The position numbers were made by a program, and so were the translations under genes. The notes beneath the pieces were generated by a model, which worked only from the letters and a program-made list of their open reading frames with translations, searched no databases and had not been told where the DNA came from. A stretch of 64,000 nt of DNA from Anodontia alba (taxonomy: Eukaryota; Mollusca; Bivalvia; Lucinida; Lucinidae): positions 48,649,587 through 48,713,586 of the forward strand of contig OZ024824.1 of NCBI GenBank assembly GCA_964016985.1, given 5' to 3'. Numbering within the stretch: the first letter of the stretch is position 1; every line of letters begins with the position of its first letter. Below are positions 1 through 12,122 of the stretch, piece by piece.

Positions 1-149
1 GAATAGGTTTCTAAACGATCCCATAGCCTAACATAATTTATTAATCTCTGAAGAAGCCAAATCTAGATTTCTTAATTAGATTTTGCCACTTCTTGAAGTA
101 ATCTAATTTTGTTAAGGAATTAATAATAACATTATCGGATTATTATAAA
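1..149. other. AT-rich non-coding DNA with short inverted repeats
   Basis: No gene is visible. The stretch is AT-rich and holds small inverted repeats (for example AATCTAGATT) and a repeated run of 'attaataataac' character. It resembles in style the hairpin-rich DNA at 2302-2770 and 13440-14560, but it is too short to assign. Confidence 0.4.
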
Positions 150-2301
150 ATCAGCCATTGGTTAAAGAGATAGTGTGCACACAAACTTTTTACTGCATTA
201 ACAAGGCTCACTTTTTGAGTATTTATAATGTAGTGACCTTAAAAATAAGGTCAAGGTCTTCAAAATCTAATCACTTCTTTCCCCCATCCTGATGATGTAT
301 CTGTGCTAGTTCAGTCTATTTCCAGCCGTTGGTTAAAGAGATATTGTGCACACAAACTTTTTACTTCATTAACAAGGCTCCTTTTTGAGTATTTATAATG
401 TGGTGACCTTGAAAATAAGGTCAAGGTCACCAAAATCTAATCACTTCTTTCCCCCATCCTGTTGATGTATCTGTGCTAGTTTGGTCAAATTCCATCCATT
501 GGTTAAAGAGACAATGTGCACACAAACTTTTTACTTCATTAACAAGGCTTGCTTTTTTGAGTATTTATAGTGTAGTGACCTTGAAAATAAGGTCAAGGTC
601 ACCAAAATCTAATCACTTCTTTGGCCCACCCTTATGATATATCTGTGCTAGTTCAGTCAAATTCCAGCCATTAGTTAAAGAGATATTGTGCTCACAAACG
701 TTTTACTTCATTAACAAGGCTCCTTTAGGCTCCTTTTTGAGTATTTATAGTGTAGTGACCTTGAAAATAAGGTCAAGGTCACCAAAATCTAATCACGTCT
801 TTCCCCTATACTGATGATGTATCTGTGCTAGTTTGGTCAAATTCCATCCATTGGTTAAAGAGATAATGTGCACACAACTTTTTACTGCATTAACAAGGCT
901 CACTTTTTTGAGTATTTATAGTGTAGTGACCTTGAAAATAAGGTTAAGGTCACCAAAATCTAATTTCTTCTTAGCCCCATTCTTATGATGTATCTGTGCT
1001 AGTTTGGTCAAATTCCAGCCATTGGTTAAAGAGATATTGTGCACACAAACTTTTTACTGCATTAACAACACTCGCTTTTTTGAGTATTTATAGTGTAGTG
1101 ACCTTGAAAATAAGGCCAAAGTCACAAAAATCTAATCACTTCTTTCCCCCAACCTGATGATATATCTGTGCTAGTTTGGTCAAATTCCATCCATTGGTTA
1201 AAGAGTTAATGTGCACACAAACTTTTTACTGCATTAACAAGGCTCGCTTTTTTGAGTATTTATAGTACAGTGACCTTGGAAATAAGGGCAATGTCACAAA
1301 AATCTAATCACTTCTTTGCCCCATCCTGATGATGTATCTACTAGTTTGGTCAAATTCCATCCATTGGTTAAAGAGATAATGTGCACACAAACTTTTTACT
1401 GCATTAACAAGGCTTGCTTTTTTGAGTATTTATAGTGTAGTGACCTTGAAAATAAGGTTTGTTTGTGTTGAGGTTTTACGGCCCAGTCAACCCAGTGGGG
1501 TCATGTCGAGCGCGGTCAGTTTACCTAACCACACGTTTACTGGGCAGGCTTAGTCCTCTAAGTGGTTAACCAGTATTGTGCACATTCTTTCGCCAGAAAC
1601 TGACAACTGCCCTTCTTGAATCAGCGGAAGGGAGAGAATGACCGTAGAAAATATTTCATGATCAATCTCCACGAAAGAATGTTGCTGACCTCGGAGGGGG
1701 TTGAACCCGCGACCTCCTGGTCTCCAGTCGGACGGCGCATCCAACTGAGCCATCGAGGCCGGCCTTGAAAATAAGGTCAAGGTCACTAAAATCTAATAAC
1801 TTCTTTGCCCCATCGTTATGATCTATCTGTGCTAGTTTGGTCAAATTCCAGCCATTGGTTAAAGAGATATTGTGCACACAAACTTTTTACTTCATTAACA
1901 AGGATCCTTTAAGCTCCTTTTTGAGTATTTATAATGTAGTGGCCTTGAAAATAAAGTCAAGGTCTGCAAAATCTAATCACTTCTTCCCCCCATCCTGATG
2001 ATGTATCTGTGCTAGTTTGGTCAAATTCCAGCCATTGGTTAAAGAGATAGTGTGCACACAAACTTTTTTCTGCCTTTTTTCTGCATTAAGTAAAAAAAAT
2101 TACAAAGGGCAATAACTCCAAGAGAATTGGCCCCTAGCCCTTACTTTTTCTTATATAGGTACATCTTATTGATATCAATGTTTCTGCAGAAACTGATGAA
2201 TATCCATCACTGCGTTTTCAAGATATTAGGAAAAAACCAGCGTCGCGGACGGACACATGGACGGACACATGGACAGACGGATGTGAAAACAGTATAACCC
2301 C
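150..2301 (+). repeat. Tandem array, unit about 170-178 bp, with GACGGAC-type right end
   Basis: About eleven copies of a unit containing 'ttggttaaagaga', 'gtgcacacaaactttttac', 'gagtatttatagtgtagtg' and 'aaaataaggtcaaggtcac' run from about 150 to 2090. Unit starts fall near 158, 329, 499, 671, 851, 1021, 1195, 1365, 1853 and 2033. After the last unit comes an 'aaagggcaataactcc' segment, then a GGACGGACACATGG-rich tract, then 'ataaccccccaact' near 2301. That is the same order of parts as in other array elements here. A SINE interrupts the array at 1458-1762. No coding potential is seen. Confidence 0.85.
1458..1762 (-). mobile_element. tRNA-derived SINE, copy 1, with 14-bp target-site duplication
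   Basis: Read on the minus strand, the element starts with a tRNA-like head containing an A box (TGGCTCAGTTGG) and a B box (GGTTCAACCCC). A central region follows, and the tail is CGTAAAACCTCAACACAAAC. It is flanked by identical 14-bp direct repeats CCTTGAAAATAAGG at 1444-1457 and 1763-1776. The duplicated bases are one unit of the surrounding tandem array, so the insertion is younger than the array. Short ORFs inside it are incidental. It should depend on a partner LINE for mobility. Confidence 0.93.
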
Positions 2302-2770
2302 CCAACTGAAATCTATAGAGGAATTATGTAATAGTAATCTATATTACACATGATAAAGTGAAAACTTCGACACTTTATGTGTATAAGAAGACAAGTTTAT
2401 CCTTTATAATTTGGATATACTTGAAATGTTATATCATTAGATAGAACAGAATTAATAAGGAATTAATGCGATCCATACATAATTCAATTCCTGATAGTAA
2501 TATATATAGTGTGTATGATCTTCTAAATTTTCCGGAAATATGACTGGTACTTCTTTAGACGATTGATAATTATATTATCAAAGGATCAGGAGTCTCTTTG
2601 AAGACTGATTCTGAACCCAAGACTTCACCAATTTATCAGCTATAAATTAGGAATCTTGATATCATTCTATCAAGTTGCAATATTATTCGAACGTCAGCCA
2701 CCTGGTAAAGTTAAGTGTTTTCTACCAACTTATCAGGATGTAGGTTATTTGAACGTACACAACCTGTAAA
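2302..2770. other. AT-rich chain of short imperfect hairpins
   Basis: No ORF of interest. The stretch is a run of neighbouring inverted repeats, for example TTGATAATTATATTATCAA, CTTGATATCATTCTATCAAG, and GATCCATAC...GTGTATGATC. The same style occurs in the DIRS-related regions at 10300-10680, 13440-14560 and 53050-53260, so this may be leftover DIRS non-coding DNA. That link is inference only. Confidence 0.45.
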
Positions 2771-3102
2771 AACTAGAAATATGCCCCCCCAATGAATGGA
2801 AACCATTTTTCAAATACTTTTCAATGTTGAAAAAGGGCCGTAACTCCAAAAATAATTGATGGATTTTACCCTAAATCTAACTTGGATTCAAAATAATTGG
2901 ATTTTACCCTAAATTGAGCTTGACCTACATTTTATGATTATATACCTGTGTATAAAATTTCAATCCAATACACTACTTTTCAAAAGATATCGCACAGAAA
3001 CCATTTGTGTTACGTATGGGACAGATGGACAGGACGGACGTACGTACGGACAGAGGTGATACTATATGCTCCCCATCCTCATTAAAAATGGCAGGGGCAT
3101 AA
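2771..3102 (+). mobile_element. Short array-family element with inverted ATGCCCC/GGGGCAT ends
   Basis: It begins 'actagaaatatgcccccc' and ends with a GGACGGACG tract followed by 'ATGCTCCCC...GCAGGGGCAT'. The internal unit 'gaaaaagggccgtaactcc...ttttaccctaaat' recurs many times at 48150-49912, which is a longer member of the same family. It looks like a non-autonomous element with no coding capacity. Confidence 0.7.
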
Positions 3103-3104
3103 AA

Positions 3105-6100
3105 CAAGAGGCCCATGGGCCACAACACTCACCTGAGATAAATGCCCCCAGGGGCTTAATTGGCAGGATTTATGTAGGGGACCACTACACATTGCTACAT
3201 ACTAAATATGTAAGTTGTGGGCCTCATGGTTTCAGAAGAAGATTTTTTTAAGTTTTTTTCCATTATAAGTCTATGGGAGCTAATGACCCCTGGGGTGTGG
3301 CCAGTTTGCGCCCCTGGGGCTTGATTGGCAGGATTTATGTAGGGGACCACTAAACATTGCTACATACTAAATATATAAGCTCTGGGTCTCATGGTTTCAG
3401 AGAAGAAGTTTTTTTAAATTTTCCCATTATAAGTCTATGCGAGCTAATGACAACCGGGGGTGGTCAGTTTGGACCCCAGGGGCTTGACTGGCAGGTTTCA
3501 TGCAGCAGACCACTAAACATTGCTACATACGAAATATACAAGAGGCCCACGGGCCACACTTCGCTCACGTGAGTGACATAGCCACTGCAGATATGCAGAT
3601 GTTATGCAACATTTTTCCAATCCTGTCATCGCAACTAATGAAAAGATCATCATTTAAGCAGTTCTTAATTTTGAAGAATATATATGGCATGACAGTCAAT
3701 GGAGCGTGATCATTTGAACAAACTCTCATTCACATTTCAACAGTAGGATCAATGTGAAATTTGGTGGCAAATGGCGAAGTGGTTTCTGAAGAATCATGAT
3801 TTTATACATGTAAACAGCTCAGTGGCAGGGAAATATAATAAACATAAACAAGATGGCAGCCATCTTGGATTTCCAATCAGATTGATTTTAGCTACTGTTG
3901 ATCTACAAGTCACCTTGATACTTCCAATGAACTTCGAGTCAAATGCCCTTTTGGTTCAGGAGAAAAAGTTCAAAACAGATTTTCAAGATGGCCGCCATAG
4001 CCGCATTTTGGGATTTCCTATCGCAACGATTTGAGCTATTTTTTATCTACAAGTCACCCCGATGCTTCCTACCATGTTTCGAGTCAATTGGCTTTTCAGT
4101 TCAGAAGAAGAAGGGAAAAACAGATTTTCAAGATGGCCGCTATCTTGGATTTCTGATTTGAACCATTTTAGCTATTTTTATATCTACAAGTCATCTGGAT
4201 GCTTCCTACCAATTTTCAAATCAACTGGCCCTTTGGTTCAGGAAAACAAGCGAAAAAAGTTTCAAGATGGCCGCCATGGCCAAGTCATCCCAATGCTTCC
4301 TACCAAGTTTCGAGTCAAATGGCCTTTCAGTTCAGAAGAAGAAGCGAAAAATAGATTTTGAAGATGGCTGTCAAGATGGCAATCTTGGATTTCTGATAGG
4401 GATGATTTTAGCTATTTTTGATCTACAGGTCACCCTGATGCTTCCTACCTAGTTTAAAGTCAATAAGCCTTTCAGTTCAGGAGAAGAAGTGAAAAATAGA
4501 TTTTCATGATGGCCACCATGGCGGCCATCTTGGATTTGCAATCGGAACAATTTTAGCCATCTTTGATCTATAAGTCACCCGGATGCTTCCTACCAAGTTT
4601 CAAGTCAATTGGCTTTTGGGTTTAGGAGAAGAAAAGAAAAAAGATTTTCAAGATGGCCACCATGGCAGCCATCTTGGATTTCCGATCAGCAGGATTTTAG
4701 CTATTTTTGATCTACAAGTCACCCTGATGCTTCCAAGTTTGGAGTCAATTGGCCTTTCAGCTCAAGAGATGAAGTGAAAAATAATTTTCAAGATGGCGGC
4801 CATAGCAGCCATCTTGGATTTCCGATCGGAATGATTTTAGCTATTTTTAATCTACAAGTCACCCCGATGCTTCCTACCAAGTTTCGAGTTAATTGGCATT
4901 TGGGTTTAGGAGAAGAAGCGAAAAATAGATTTTCAAGATGGCTGCCATGGTGGCCATCTTGGATTTACGATCAGCATGATTTTAGCTATTTTTGATCTAC
5001 AAGTCACCCCAATGCCTCCTACTAAGTTTCGAGTCAACTGGCCTTTCGGTGCAGGAGAAGAAGTGAATAATAGATTTTCAAGATGGCGGCCATGGTGGCC
5101 ATCTTGGATTTCCGATCGGAACGATTTAAGCTATCACTAATCTACAAGTCACCCTGATGCTTCCTACTAAGTTTCGAGTCAACTGACTTTTCGGTTTATG
5201 AGAAGAAGCGAAAAATAGATTTTCAAGATGGCTGCCATGGCAGCCATCTTGGATTTACGATCAGCACAATTTTAGCTATGTTTGATCTACAAGTCATCCC
5301 AATGCTTCCTACCAAGTTTCGAGTCAACTGGCCTTTCGGTTCAGGAGAAGAAGCAAAAAATAGATTTTCAAGATGGCTGCCATGGTGGCCACCTTGGATT
5401 TCCGATCGGCACGATTTTAGCTATTTTTGATCTACAAGTCACCGAAATGCTTCCTACCAAGTTTCGAGTCAATTGGCCTTTCAGTTCAGGAGAAGAAGCG
5501 AAAAATAGATTTTCAAGATGGCCACCATGGCGGCCTTCTTGGATTTCCGATCGGAACGATTTTAGCTATTTTTGACCTATAAGTCACCCCAATGCTTCCT
5601 ACTAAATCTGGAGTCAATTGGCTTTTGGGTTTAGGAGAAGAAGTGAAAAATAGATTTTCAAGATTGCCGCCATGGTGGCCATCTTGGATTTTCGATCAGC
5701 ACGATTTTAGCTTTTTTTATCTACAAGTCACCCCGAAGTTTCCTACCAAGTTTAGAGTCAATTGGACTTTCGGTTCAGGAGGAGAAGCGAAAAATAGATT
5801 TTTAAGATGGCAGCTATCTTGGATTTCTGATCAGAATGATTTAAGCTATTTTTGTTCTATAAGTTACCCCGATGCTTCCTACCAAGTATCGAGTCAATTG
5901 GCCCAGGGATGTAGGAGGAGTAGGCATTTAAAGCAATTATTGACGCCGCACAACTGACGACGCATGACGGACGACGGACATTGACTGACCACAATAGCTC
6001 ACCATCACTCAGGTAAGCTAATAAGCTGTGGGTCTCATGGTTTCAGAGAAGATATTTTGTGTCTTTCCCATTATAAGTCTATAGGAGTTCACAACCCCCT

Positions 6101-7400
6101 GGGGCATGGCCAGTTTTGACCCCAGGGGCTTGATTGGCAGGATTTATGTAGGGGACCACTAAACATTGCTGCATACAAAATATATAAGCTGTGGGCCTCA
6201 TGGTTTCAGAGAAGATTTTTTAAGCTTTAATCATTATAAGTCATTGGAGCTAATGACCCCAGGGTGTGGTCAGTTTGGGCCTCAGGGGCTTGATTGGCAG
6301 GATTTATGTAGGGGACCATTAAACATTGCTACATACTAAATATGTAAGCTCTGGGCCTCATGGTTTCAGAAAAGAAGATTTTTTAAGTTTTTCCCATTGT
6401 AAGTCTGTGGAAGCTAATGACCCCCGGGATGTGGCCAATTTGGACCCAAGGGGCATGGTTGGCAGGATTAATGTAGGAGACCACTGAACATCACTTCATA
6501 CTTAATCTATTAGCTCTCGGTCTCATGGTTTCAGAGAAGATTTTTTTAAGGTTCTTTAGCTAGATAGCTCTATATAAGCATATGACCCCTGGGGTGTGGC
6601 CAATTTGGAACACAGGGGCTTGATTGGCAGGATTTATGTAGGGGACCATGACACATTGCTATATATGAAATATATAAGCTCTGGGCCTCATGGTTTCAGA
6701 GAAGAAGATTATTTAAGTTTTTCCCATTATAAGTCTATAGGAGCAAATGACCCAAGGGCTTGGCCAGTTTGGGCCTCAGGGGCTTGATTGGCAGGATTTA
6801 TGTAGGGGACCACTAAACAATGCTACATACTACATATGTAAGCTGTGGGCCTCATGGTTTCAGAGAAGAAGATTTTTTAAGTTTTTCCCACTATAAGTCT
6901 ATGGGAGCTAATGACCCCTGGGGCGTGGCCAGTTTAGACCCCAGGGGCTTGATTGGCAGGATTTATGTAGGGGACCACTGAACATTGCTACATACTAAAT
7001 ATGTAAGCTGTGGGCCTCATGGTTTCAGAGGAGAAGATTTTTTTTTTTTCCATTATAAGTCTATGGGAGCTAATGACCCCCGGGTTGTGGCCAGTTTGGA
7101 CCCCAGGGGCTTGATTGGCAGGAATTATGTAGGGGACCACTAAACATTGCTACATACTAAATATATAAGCTCCGGACCTCATGGTTTCAGAGAAGATTTT
7201 CTAAAGTCTTTGCTATTATAAGTCTATGGGAGTACACGACCCCCTGGAGCGTGGCCAGTTTGGACCCCAGGGGCTTGATTGGCAGGATTTATGTAGGGGA
7301 CCACTAAACATTGCTACATACAAAATATATCAGCTGTGGGCCTCATGGTTTCAGAGAAGAAGATTTTTTAAGTTTTTCCCATTATAAGTCTATGGGAGCT
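3105..7400 (+). repeat. Array element D, unit about 163 bp, interrupted by element C
   Basis: It starts with a palindromic motif (GGCCCATGGGCC) and then ACTCACCTGAG. Units of about 163 bp follow, carrying 'ggggcttgattggcagga', 'ggaccactaaacattgct', 'gggcctcatggtttcag' and 'cattataagtctatggg'. Unit marks fall near 3150, 3318, 3479, 6124, 6285, 6447, 6615, 6780, 6945, 7105 and 7267. Element C (3539-6020) sits inside and splits one unit at 'aaatata / ataagctgtggg'. The right end at about 7400 lacks the usual hairpin, so this copy is truncated. Confidence 0.85.
3539..6020 (+). mobile_element. Array element C, unit about 145 bp, nested in element D
   Basis: The start is CAAGAGGCCCACGGGCC with CGCTCACGTGAG. 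From about 3840 to 5900 there are some fourteen units of about 145 bp with 'caagtcaccccgatgcttcc', 'aagtttcgagtcaattggc', 'aaaaatagattttcaagatgg', 'ggccatcttggatttccgat' and 'attttagctatttttgatcta'. A GAC/GCAC-rich tract and an end hairpin AGCTCACC...AGGTAAGCT (5995-6020) follow. Open frames across the units (such as the 99- and 121-codon ones) are repeat shadows. Further C-type arrays lie at 30836-31440, 41585-42385 and 44930-45416. Confidence 0.85.
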
Positions 7401-8048
7401 ATATCGTGGCATGGCAGCCATCTTGATTTATGCATCATGACCGTTTTTTCAAAGGGGCTCTTACACGGTATAGGAAATTTACATTGGTTTCTGCCCACAT
7501 TTGGAATTGGATGAAATTCTGCACAATGGTTGCCTAGGGTATAATACTGATGATTATGAGGCATTGGCTTTTAAATGTAGTTCCATTGTAAATTTATGGT
7601 GTTTTGTACGCGGCCACTACCAAATCAGGGGGTGCCCTGATATTAACCTTCGTACAGTAAACAGGATTTCATTTTTCAGATGCTGGAATGTTTTATTAAT
7701 TAAGGCCATCATTAGTACATGTTTTGATACTATGGATGGCTTCAAGTACTTAGCAATAGTGTTGGAGCAATAACGTAAGTTGAACGGTAGCCCCATATTT
7801 CAGCTGCAGGTTATGTATTCATCCAGATATTATCTGCAATTTTACTATGTTCCGATTCTTGTCAAGACACCATTTCAGAATAAAAAATTCCCATATGTAT
7901 TAGGAATAAACACATGAAATTTCATAAAAATTGAAGACCGGTAACATGTTGTTTGAACAGCCTGAATACATATAGTCCTGAGTCGGCAAAATATGAAATT
8001 ACCCAATACTCATGTATAAGTAGTAGTTACGTGTAAAGTCAACTTATC
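7401..8048. other. Non-coding DNA, nothing recognised
   Basis: This is non-repetitive sequence between the truncated element D and SINE copy 2. A 90-codon frame at 7501-7773 opens with TTG, shows no motif and has no splice context. I do not call it a gene. Confidence 0.4.
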
Positions 8049-8064
8049 AATAGCTTTCAATTTG

Positions 8065-8370
8065 ACGGCCTCGGTGGCTCAGTTGGAAGCGCCGTCCAAC
8101 TAGAGACCAGGAGGTCGCGGGTTCAACCCCCGCCGAGGTCGGCAACATTCTTTCGTGGAGATTGATCATGAAATATTTTCTACGGTCATTCTCTCCCTTC
8201 GGCTGATTCAAGAAGGGCAGTTGTCAGTTTCTGGCGAAAGAATGTGCACAATACTGGTTAACCGCTTAGAGGACTAAGCCTGCCCAGTAAACGTGTGGTT
8301 AGGTAAACTGACCGCGCTCGACATGACCCCATTGGGTTGACTGGGCCATAAAACCTCAACACAAACAAAC
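8065..8370 (+). mobile_element. tRNA-derived SINE, copy 2, with 16-bp target-site duplication
   Basis: This is the best-preserved copy. The tRNA-like head spans about 8067-8140, with acceptor-stem partners GGCCTCG (8067-8073) and CGAGGTC (8134-8140), an A box at 8075-8086 and a B box at 8120-8130. In the central domain an inverted repeat ACATTCTTTCG (8145-8155) pairs with CGAAAGAATGT (8235-8245). The tail is AAAACCTCAACACAAACAAAC. Perfect 16-bp direct repeats AATAGCTTTCAATTTG flank it at 8049-8064 and 8371-8386. The anticodon arm does not pair well, so it is not a working tRNA gene. The superfamily was not determined. Confidence 0.95.
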
Positions 8371-8386
8371 AATAGCTTTCAATTTG

Positions 8387-10232
8387 GATTACCATGATAT
8401 AGTATGATTTGTATAAGAAGTTGATACCATAATTGTACATATTCATTTATAACCAGTTGATTGAATTGCACCTTGTTGAACACCATGTCCAAAAAAACAA
8501 AACAAAAACAAAAACTTTTCGTTTACATGATCTGGACCATGCAGACACAAGTCCAAGTTCTCTGTATCTGTATATTGTCAAAACCACAGCAGAAGACTTC
8601 ACAGCTGGTACAAAACACACATGAAGACACTCAATATTGGAAAAAAAAAACACTACAGCTTAAATACAATCAGTAATGAACAACCAAAATCTGTGTCACA
8701 TGGACACATGCACGCTTAGTACTGTTTCTTTAGGTAAAATCTATGCACTTGCTGACCAAATACTTTAGTACTCTTTCTAAAATGAAAGAATAACTTTTAA
8801 GAAATATGATCAGCGAAGAACAACAAAGTAAGAGCAGTTGGTATTAAGAAGAATGAAATTATATTCAGCTAAAATATTCAATGGAAGAAAAAATTTAAGT
8901 AAAAGAACTAGAACAAAACTTGAATACTAAAAGCCTCCTTTCAAAACGTATTACAACACAAAAAACAGAGACAAGGTGAAAATAGAATTAATTAAATACC
9001 ATAGAACTGCCAGCAACCAAATGAATGAAAACTGTTCAAAAACTCTTCAATACATCCTTTCGATTCACATTAAAACCACACAAGTTAGCTGTTTTAAACT
9101 CCTGTGTTAATTAACATATGGCAGAGTTTCAAACTAGTATGGAAGTCCTTAAGCAAATATGAATGTCATACAACCTTTGGAAAAATCTTAAAGCTTTAAC
9201 ATGAAGAACTACAGAACACCAATTTGTTGTTTAAGTCAAACTATGTGCACTAGAATAGAACTTATGCAGAACAGAAACAATTTCATATATGCTTACTGTA
9301 AGGAAGAAAGGATAGATCTGCTTTTCTGATAGCAAAAGTTAAGACCACATAAACAGTAGTTATTCTGTGCTGCTGTCATCAAAGATAACTGTTGAAACAA
9401 AGAGAAAAACTCCAGTGTCAATGTCAATTCGATCGCAGGAAATACCGATTGAAGTGACACATTTGAACATGTTTACAGGACAAGAAATCCAGTGTTCATA
9501 ATTTCAAAATACAATATAGGCTTGCAAGCAAGCTATAGATATATCAGAAGTTAAGTCTATAGGTATTATTTTCTTTTTAAGCGTTCTTAGTTTGGTTCGA
9601 GTTCACAAGTCCAGAAACAAATCTCCAAAAATCCTAAAATCTGTTGATGGGGATGCAAATCCTTCTTCAAAACAAACAAACAAACAAGCAACAACTACTT
9701 GCAATAGTACGTTTGCACATCTTCTTAATATGACAATGGAGATTACGGATCTCCCTGTTTTATGCCTATTTTTTGTAATGGTGAGAAAGGATACCCCTGT
9801 TGTACACCTATTTTAGTTTTATGCCTTTTGGGAAGTAATTATACAAAATGCTCAATGATTTGCTGACATGAATTAAAATGTAAGATTTTGTTAAGCCTAA
9901 TTTGTTAATTAGAATTTCTTTTAATTTGTTATGCTGTCTACATTTGTAATAGTTGGTTAGTCTGAGTCCATATAAATAGAAGGCAAGTAACAGAAAGTCA
10001 TGAAAATTTAATGGGTAGCTCAAGATATATTCATTCTGAGTTGTCTAAACTCTCTTTGATTTGTTAAGTGTTAGAAGTGTTTGATAACACTACCTTTCTC
10101 TACTATTTTTTATCAATATAACAAAATAGTCAATTTTGTAAAAATCAACCTATATCCATTTAAGGCCTAAAATGACAATGTTACCGGTTTTGATTTTTTA
10201 TGAAATTTAGCACAGCTATAGAGGATATATGT
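8387..10232. other. Long AT-rich non-coding stretch, nothing recognised
   Basis: There are no tandem units, no terminal inverted repeats and no convincing ORF. The longest open frames are 60-75 codons and start with non-ATG codons. A run of A-rich segments (8490-8520, 8640-8650) and 'aaacaaacaaacaa' (9670-9690) are simple sequence. It could be intronic or intergenic. Confidence 0.4.
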
Positions 10233-10261
10233 AGCACCTGAGCCTTAGGCTCAGGTGAGCT
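10233..10261 (+). repeat. Terminal hairpin of an array-type element
   Basis: The stretch AGCACCTGAGCCTTAGGCTCAGGTGAGC is a near-perfect palindrome followed by TAAAAC. It matches the end hairpin of the CAAGAGG...GGTGAGCT array families (compare 19827-19857). No array precedes it, so it is an isolated end. Confidence 0.65.
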
Positions 10262-10263
10262 AA

Positions 10264-11898
10264 AACACTCTTTCCTGTTGTCCGTAACAACCTGAGGGAA
10301 AAGTTTAGATTATTATACCATAACGATCATAACTATGTATCAAAGGAAGAAGAAAGAAATCATAACTTCTTTTTTGATTTTCGTTTCTTTGTTTCTTCTG
10401 AAAGAGACCAAAGAAATTAAGAAAATGGAGAAGTAGATATCTTCTCTTATTATATTATCAAGACACAACATGGAGCTTATCCCCTGTCGTAAACTCTGAC
10501 GGGGTAAAGATCCTTTTCCCGTTATTTAAAAGAGAAACGGATCTATAATCTTCAAGTATTGTTAGATGTCTGATAACAAAATACTATCAGATTGTAATTA
10601 CGAATATCTCGGATTCTGATAATGACTGCATAGAATTCCTTGATAAAAATGTCTACTCAGTATTCTAACCAACGTTGTCATTTGATAGTCTGTACCCATT
10701 AATTTGACTCATCTCTGATGCTCTGTGAGTCAAAACTAATTGTCCGGGAACTAGTGACTGTTATTCCATCACTAATAGTCCGGCAAATGACTCCTATGAC
10801 CAGTGATTGGTACCCGGTGATTGTTGCCTGGTGAGAAGATGCCCGGTAATTAAATGTCCTGTGACCGGTTGACCGGTGATTTGGGGGCTTAGACTTTATT
10901 GAGTGCCTCTAGCACCCATAAAGATAGCACCTATATAAATGAATCTTGTCCGGTGACCAGTGACCAGTGATGACCGGTCATGACCAGTGGCCGATGGCCG
11001 GTGACCGGTCATGACTGGTCAGAGGTGGACATACTTATTGAGTGCCTATGCACATAAGATGCCACTCAGTATGGTCCTACCCCAGACAGCAGGGCCTTGT
11101 GTGGTGGTGTCCCGTCAGTGAAGAATTGTCGTATAACCCGAAGGTTGACAAATTCTTTACTAAACAGCTTCTCCACCATAGTAATCTTCATCACATCTTC
11201 GTTGTCTGTACGGTAGATGAATGTCCAGGCAGTGGTAGACTTTACTGAGTGCTTAAAGTACCCATAAAGATGCCACCCAGATGGGTCCTACCCCACGCAG
11301 CAGGGCCTTGTGGGGTGGTGTCTCATTCATAAGAATTGACTAATAACCCGAAGGTTGACAATTCTTACTAATCCTCTTCTTCACCATAGAAATATTCTTC
11401 AGATACCAATAGTAGTCCAGTTATTTCAGAACTAGTCAATGAATAACCTGGAACAAATAAAGTAAGTAAATATTATGCACGACTTCCGGAACGAACATGA
11501 GAGTTGTGCCGATAAATAAGAGAGTCGCAAAAACGCATGACGCAAAACAACAATCAACAAAAACAAATATAGAAAATCGATTTAATGAAAATATTACGAT
11601 TTTCCATAAAAGGAATGAGAAAGGAACAAAAGAAAACAGGAACTAAGAAACAGACCGGAGAAAAAAAAAGACATTTAGATTTTTTATCACCTAGTTTATT
11701 TTCTTTGTCCCACAGAGAGAAAACCGACACATGATTAAAAGTGCGGGAAGAATTATGTCATACAGGTAACTGCCTAAGGGACCTTCTGGATTAAGACTTC
11801 TTAAGATGACTGAATGGTCGTTTTTTTTCTGTGGAAGGTTTGAAATACAGAAGGGAATAGCACATTACCTATAGGTTAATGTATTGTGCAGTTAAAAT
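10264..11898 (-). mobile_element. DIRS relic A: 5' part only, heavily decayed
   Basis: The right end (11710-11898) matches the outer inverted terminal repeat of the intact DIRS at 52690-58909: CACAGA..GAAA, GACACATGAT, GCGGGA, GTCATACAGGTAACTG, GGACCTTCT, GATTAAGAC, GGTCGTTTTT, CTGTGGA, GCACATTA and CTATAGGTTAATGTATTG. Inward lie a GGTGACCGGTGA-type minisatellite (about 10740-11035) and a segment 'gccaccc.gatgggtcctaccc' that also occurs inside ORF1 of the intact copy. A tandem duplication of about 207 bp starts at about 11040 and 11247, and each copy holds a hairpin such as GAATTG..CAATTC. No reading frame survives. The left boundary is uncertain. Confidence 0.75.
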
Positions 11899-12122
11899 AA
11901 ACTAACTGAATTGTTGGGTCTAATTGCGATTTATTCTGTAACACTGTTGAGTTATCAAGTTGATTATTGGGTCCTACAAGTCGATTGTTGGGTCTTTTTT
12001 AATGGCTTTTTAATGAAAAAACTGGGAGTTCTCGAGTTCCATACCCTTCCACTGCCCATTTCCTGAGAAGTTTTGCGATCTCTTCTCACAATAACTGGGG
12101 GAAATTTGAATCAGATTTGAAA
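11899..12122 (-). pseudogene. Spacer plus short DIRS reverse-transcriptase fragment
   Basis: From about 12010 to 12120, segments such as 'ccacccttccactgccc' type sequence and 'tcgatctcttctca' closely follow positions 56010-56100 of the intact DIRS (start of the RT domain, minus strand). The order and spacing are the same but there are many substitutions. The first 110 bases show only a degenerate 'attgttgggtc' direct repeat. The fragment is cut at 12122 by the TIR element that follows. Confidence 0.6.

Noticed and set aside
150..2090. CRISPR-like repeat array
   Set aside because: Units of about 175 bp are homogeneous through their whole length, with no short repeat and unique spacer pattern, and the context is animal nuclear DNA.
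3771..5957. Multiple 60-121 codon ORFs of similar protein sequence (FQDGCHGGHLGFPIG...)
   Set aside because: They are translations of the C-type tandem unit in several frames and appear wherever the unit occurs.
7501..7773. 90-codon plus-strand ORF after element D
   Set aside because: It opens at TTG, has no motif, and lies in unique non-coding DNA next to a truncated repeat.
8067..8140. tRNA gene on the plus strand (and minus-strand counterparts at 1690-1762 and 21565-21636)
   Set aside because: A and B boxes and an acceptor-like stem are present, but the anticodon arm pairs badly, the same body follows in each copy, and target duplications surround the whole unit. These are SINE heads.
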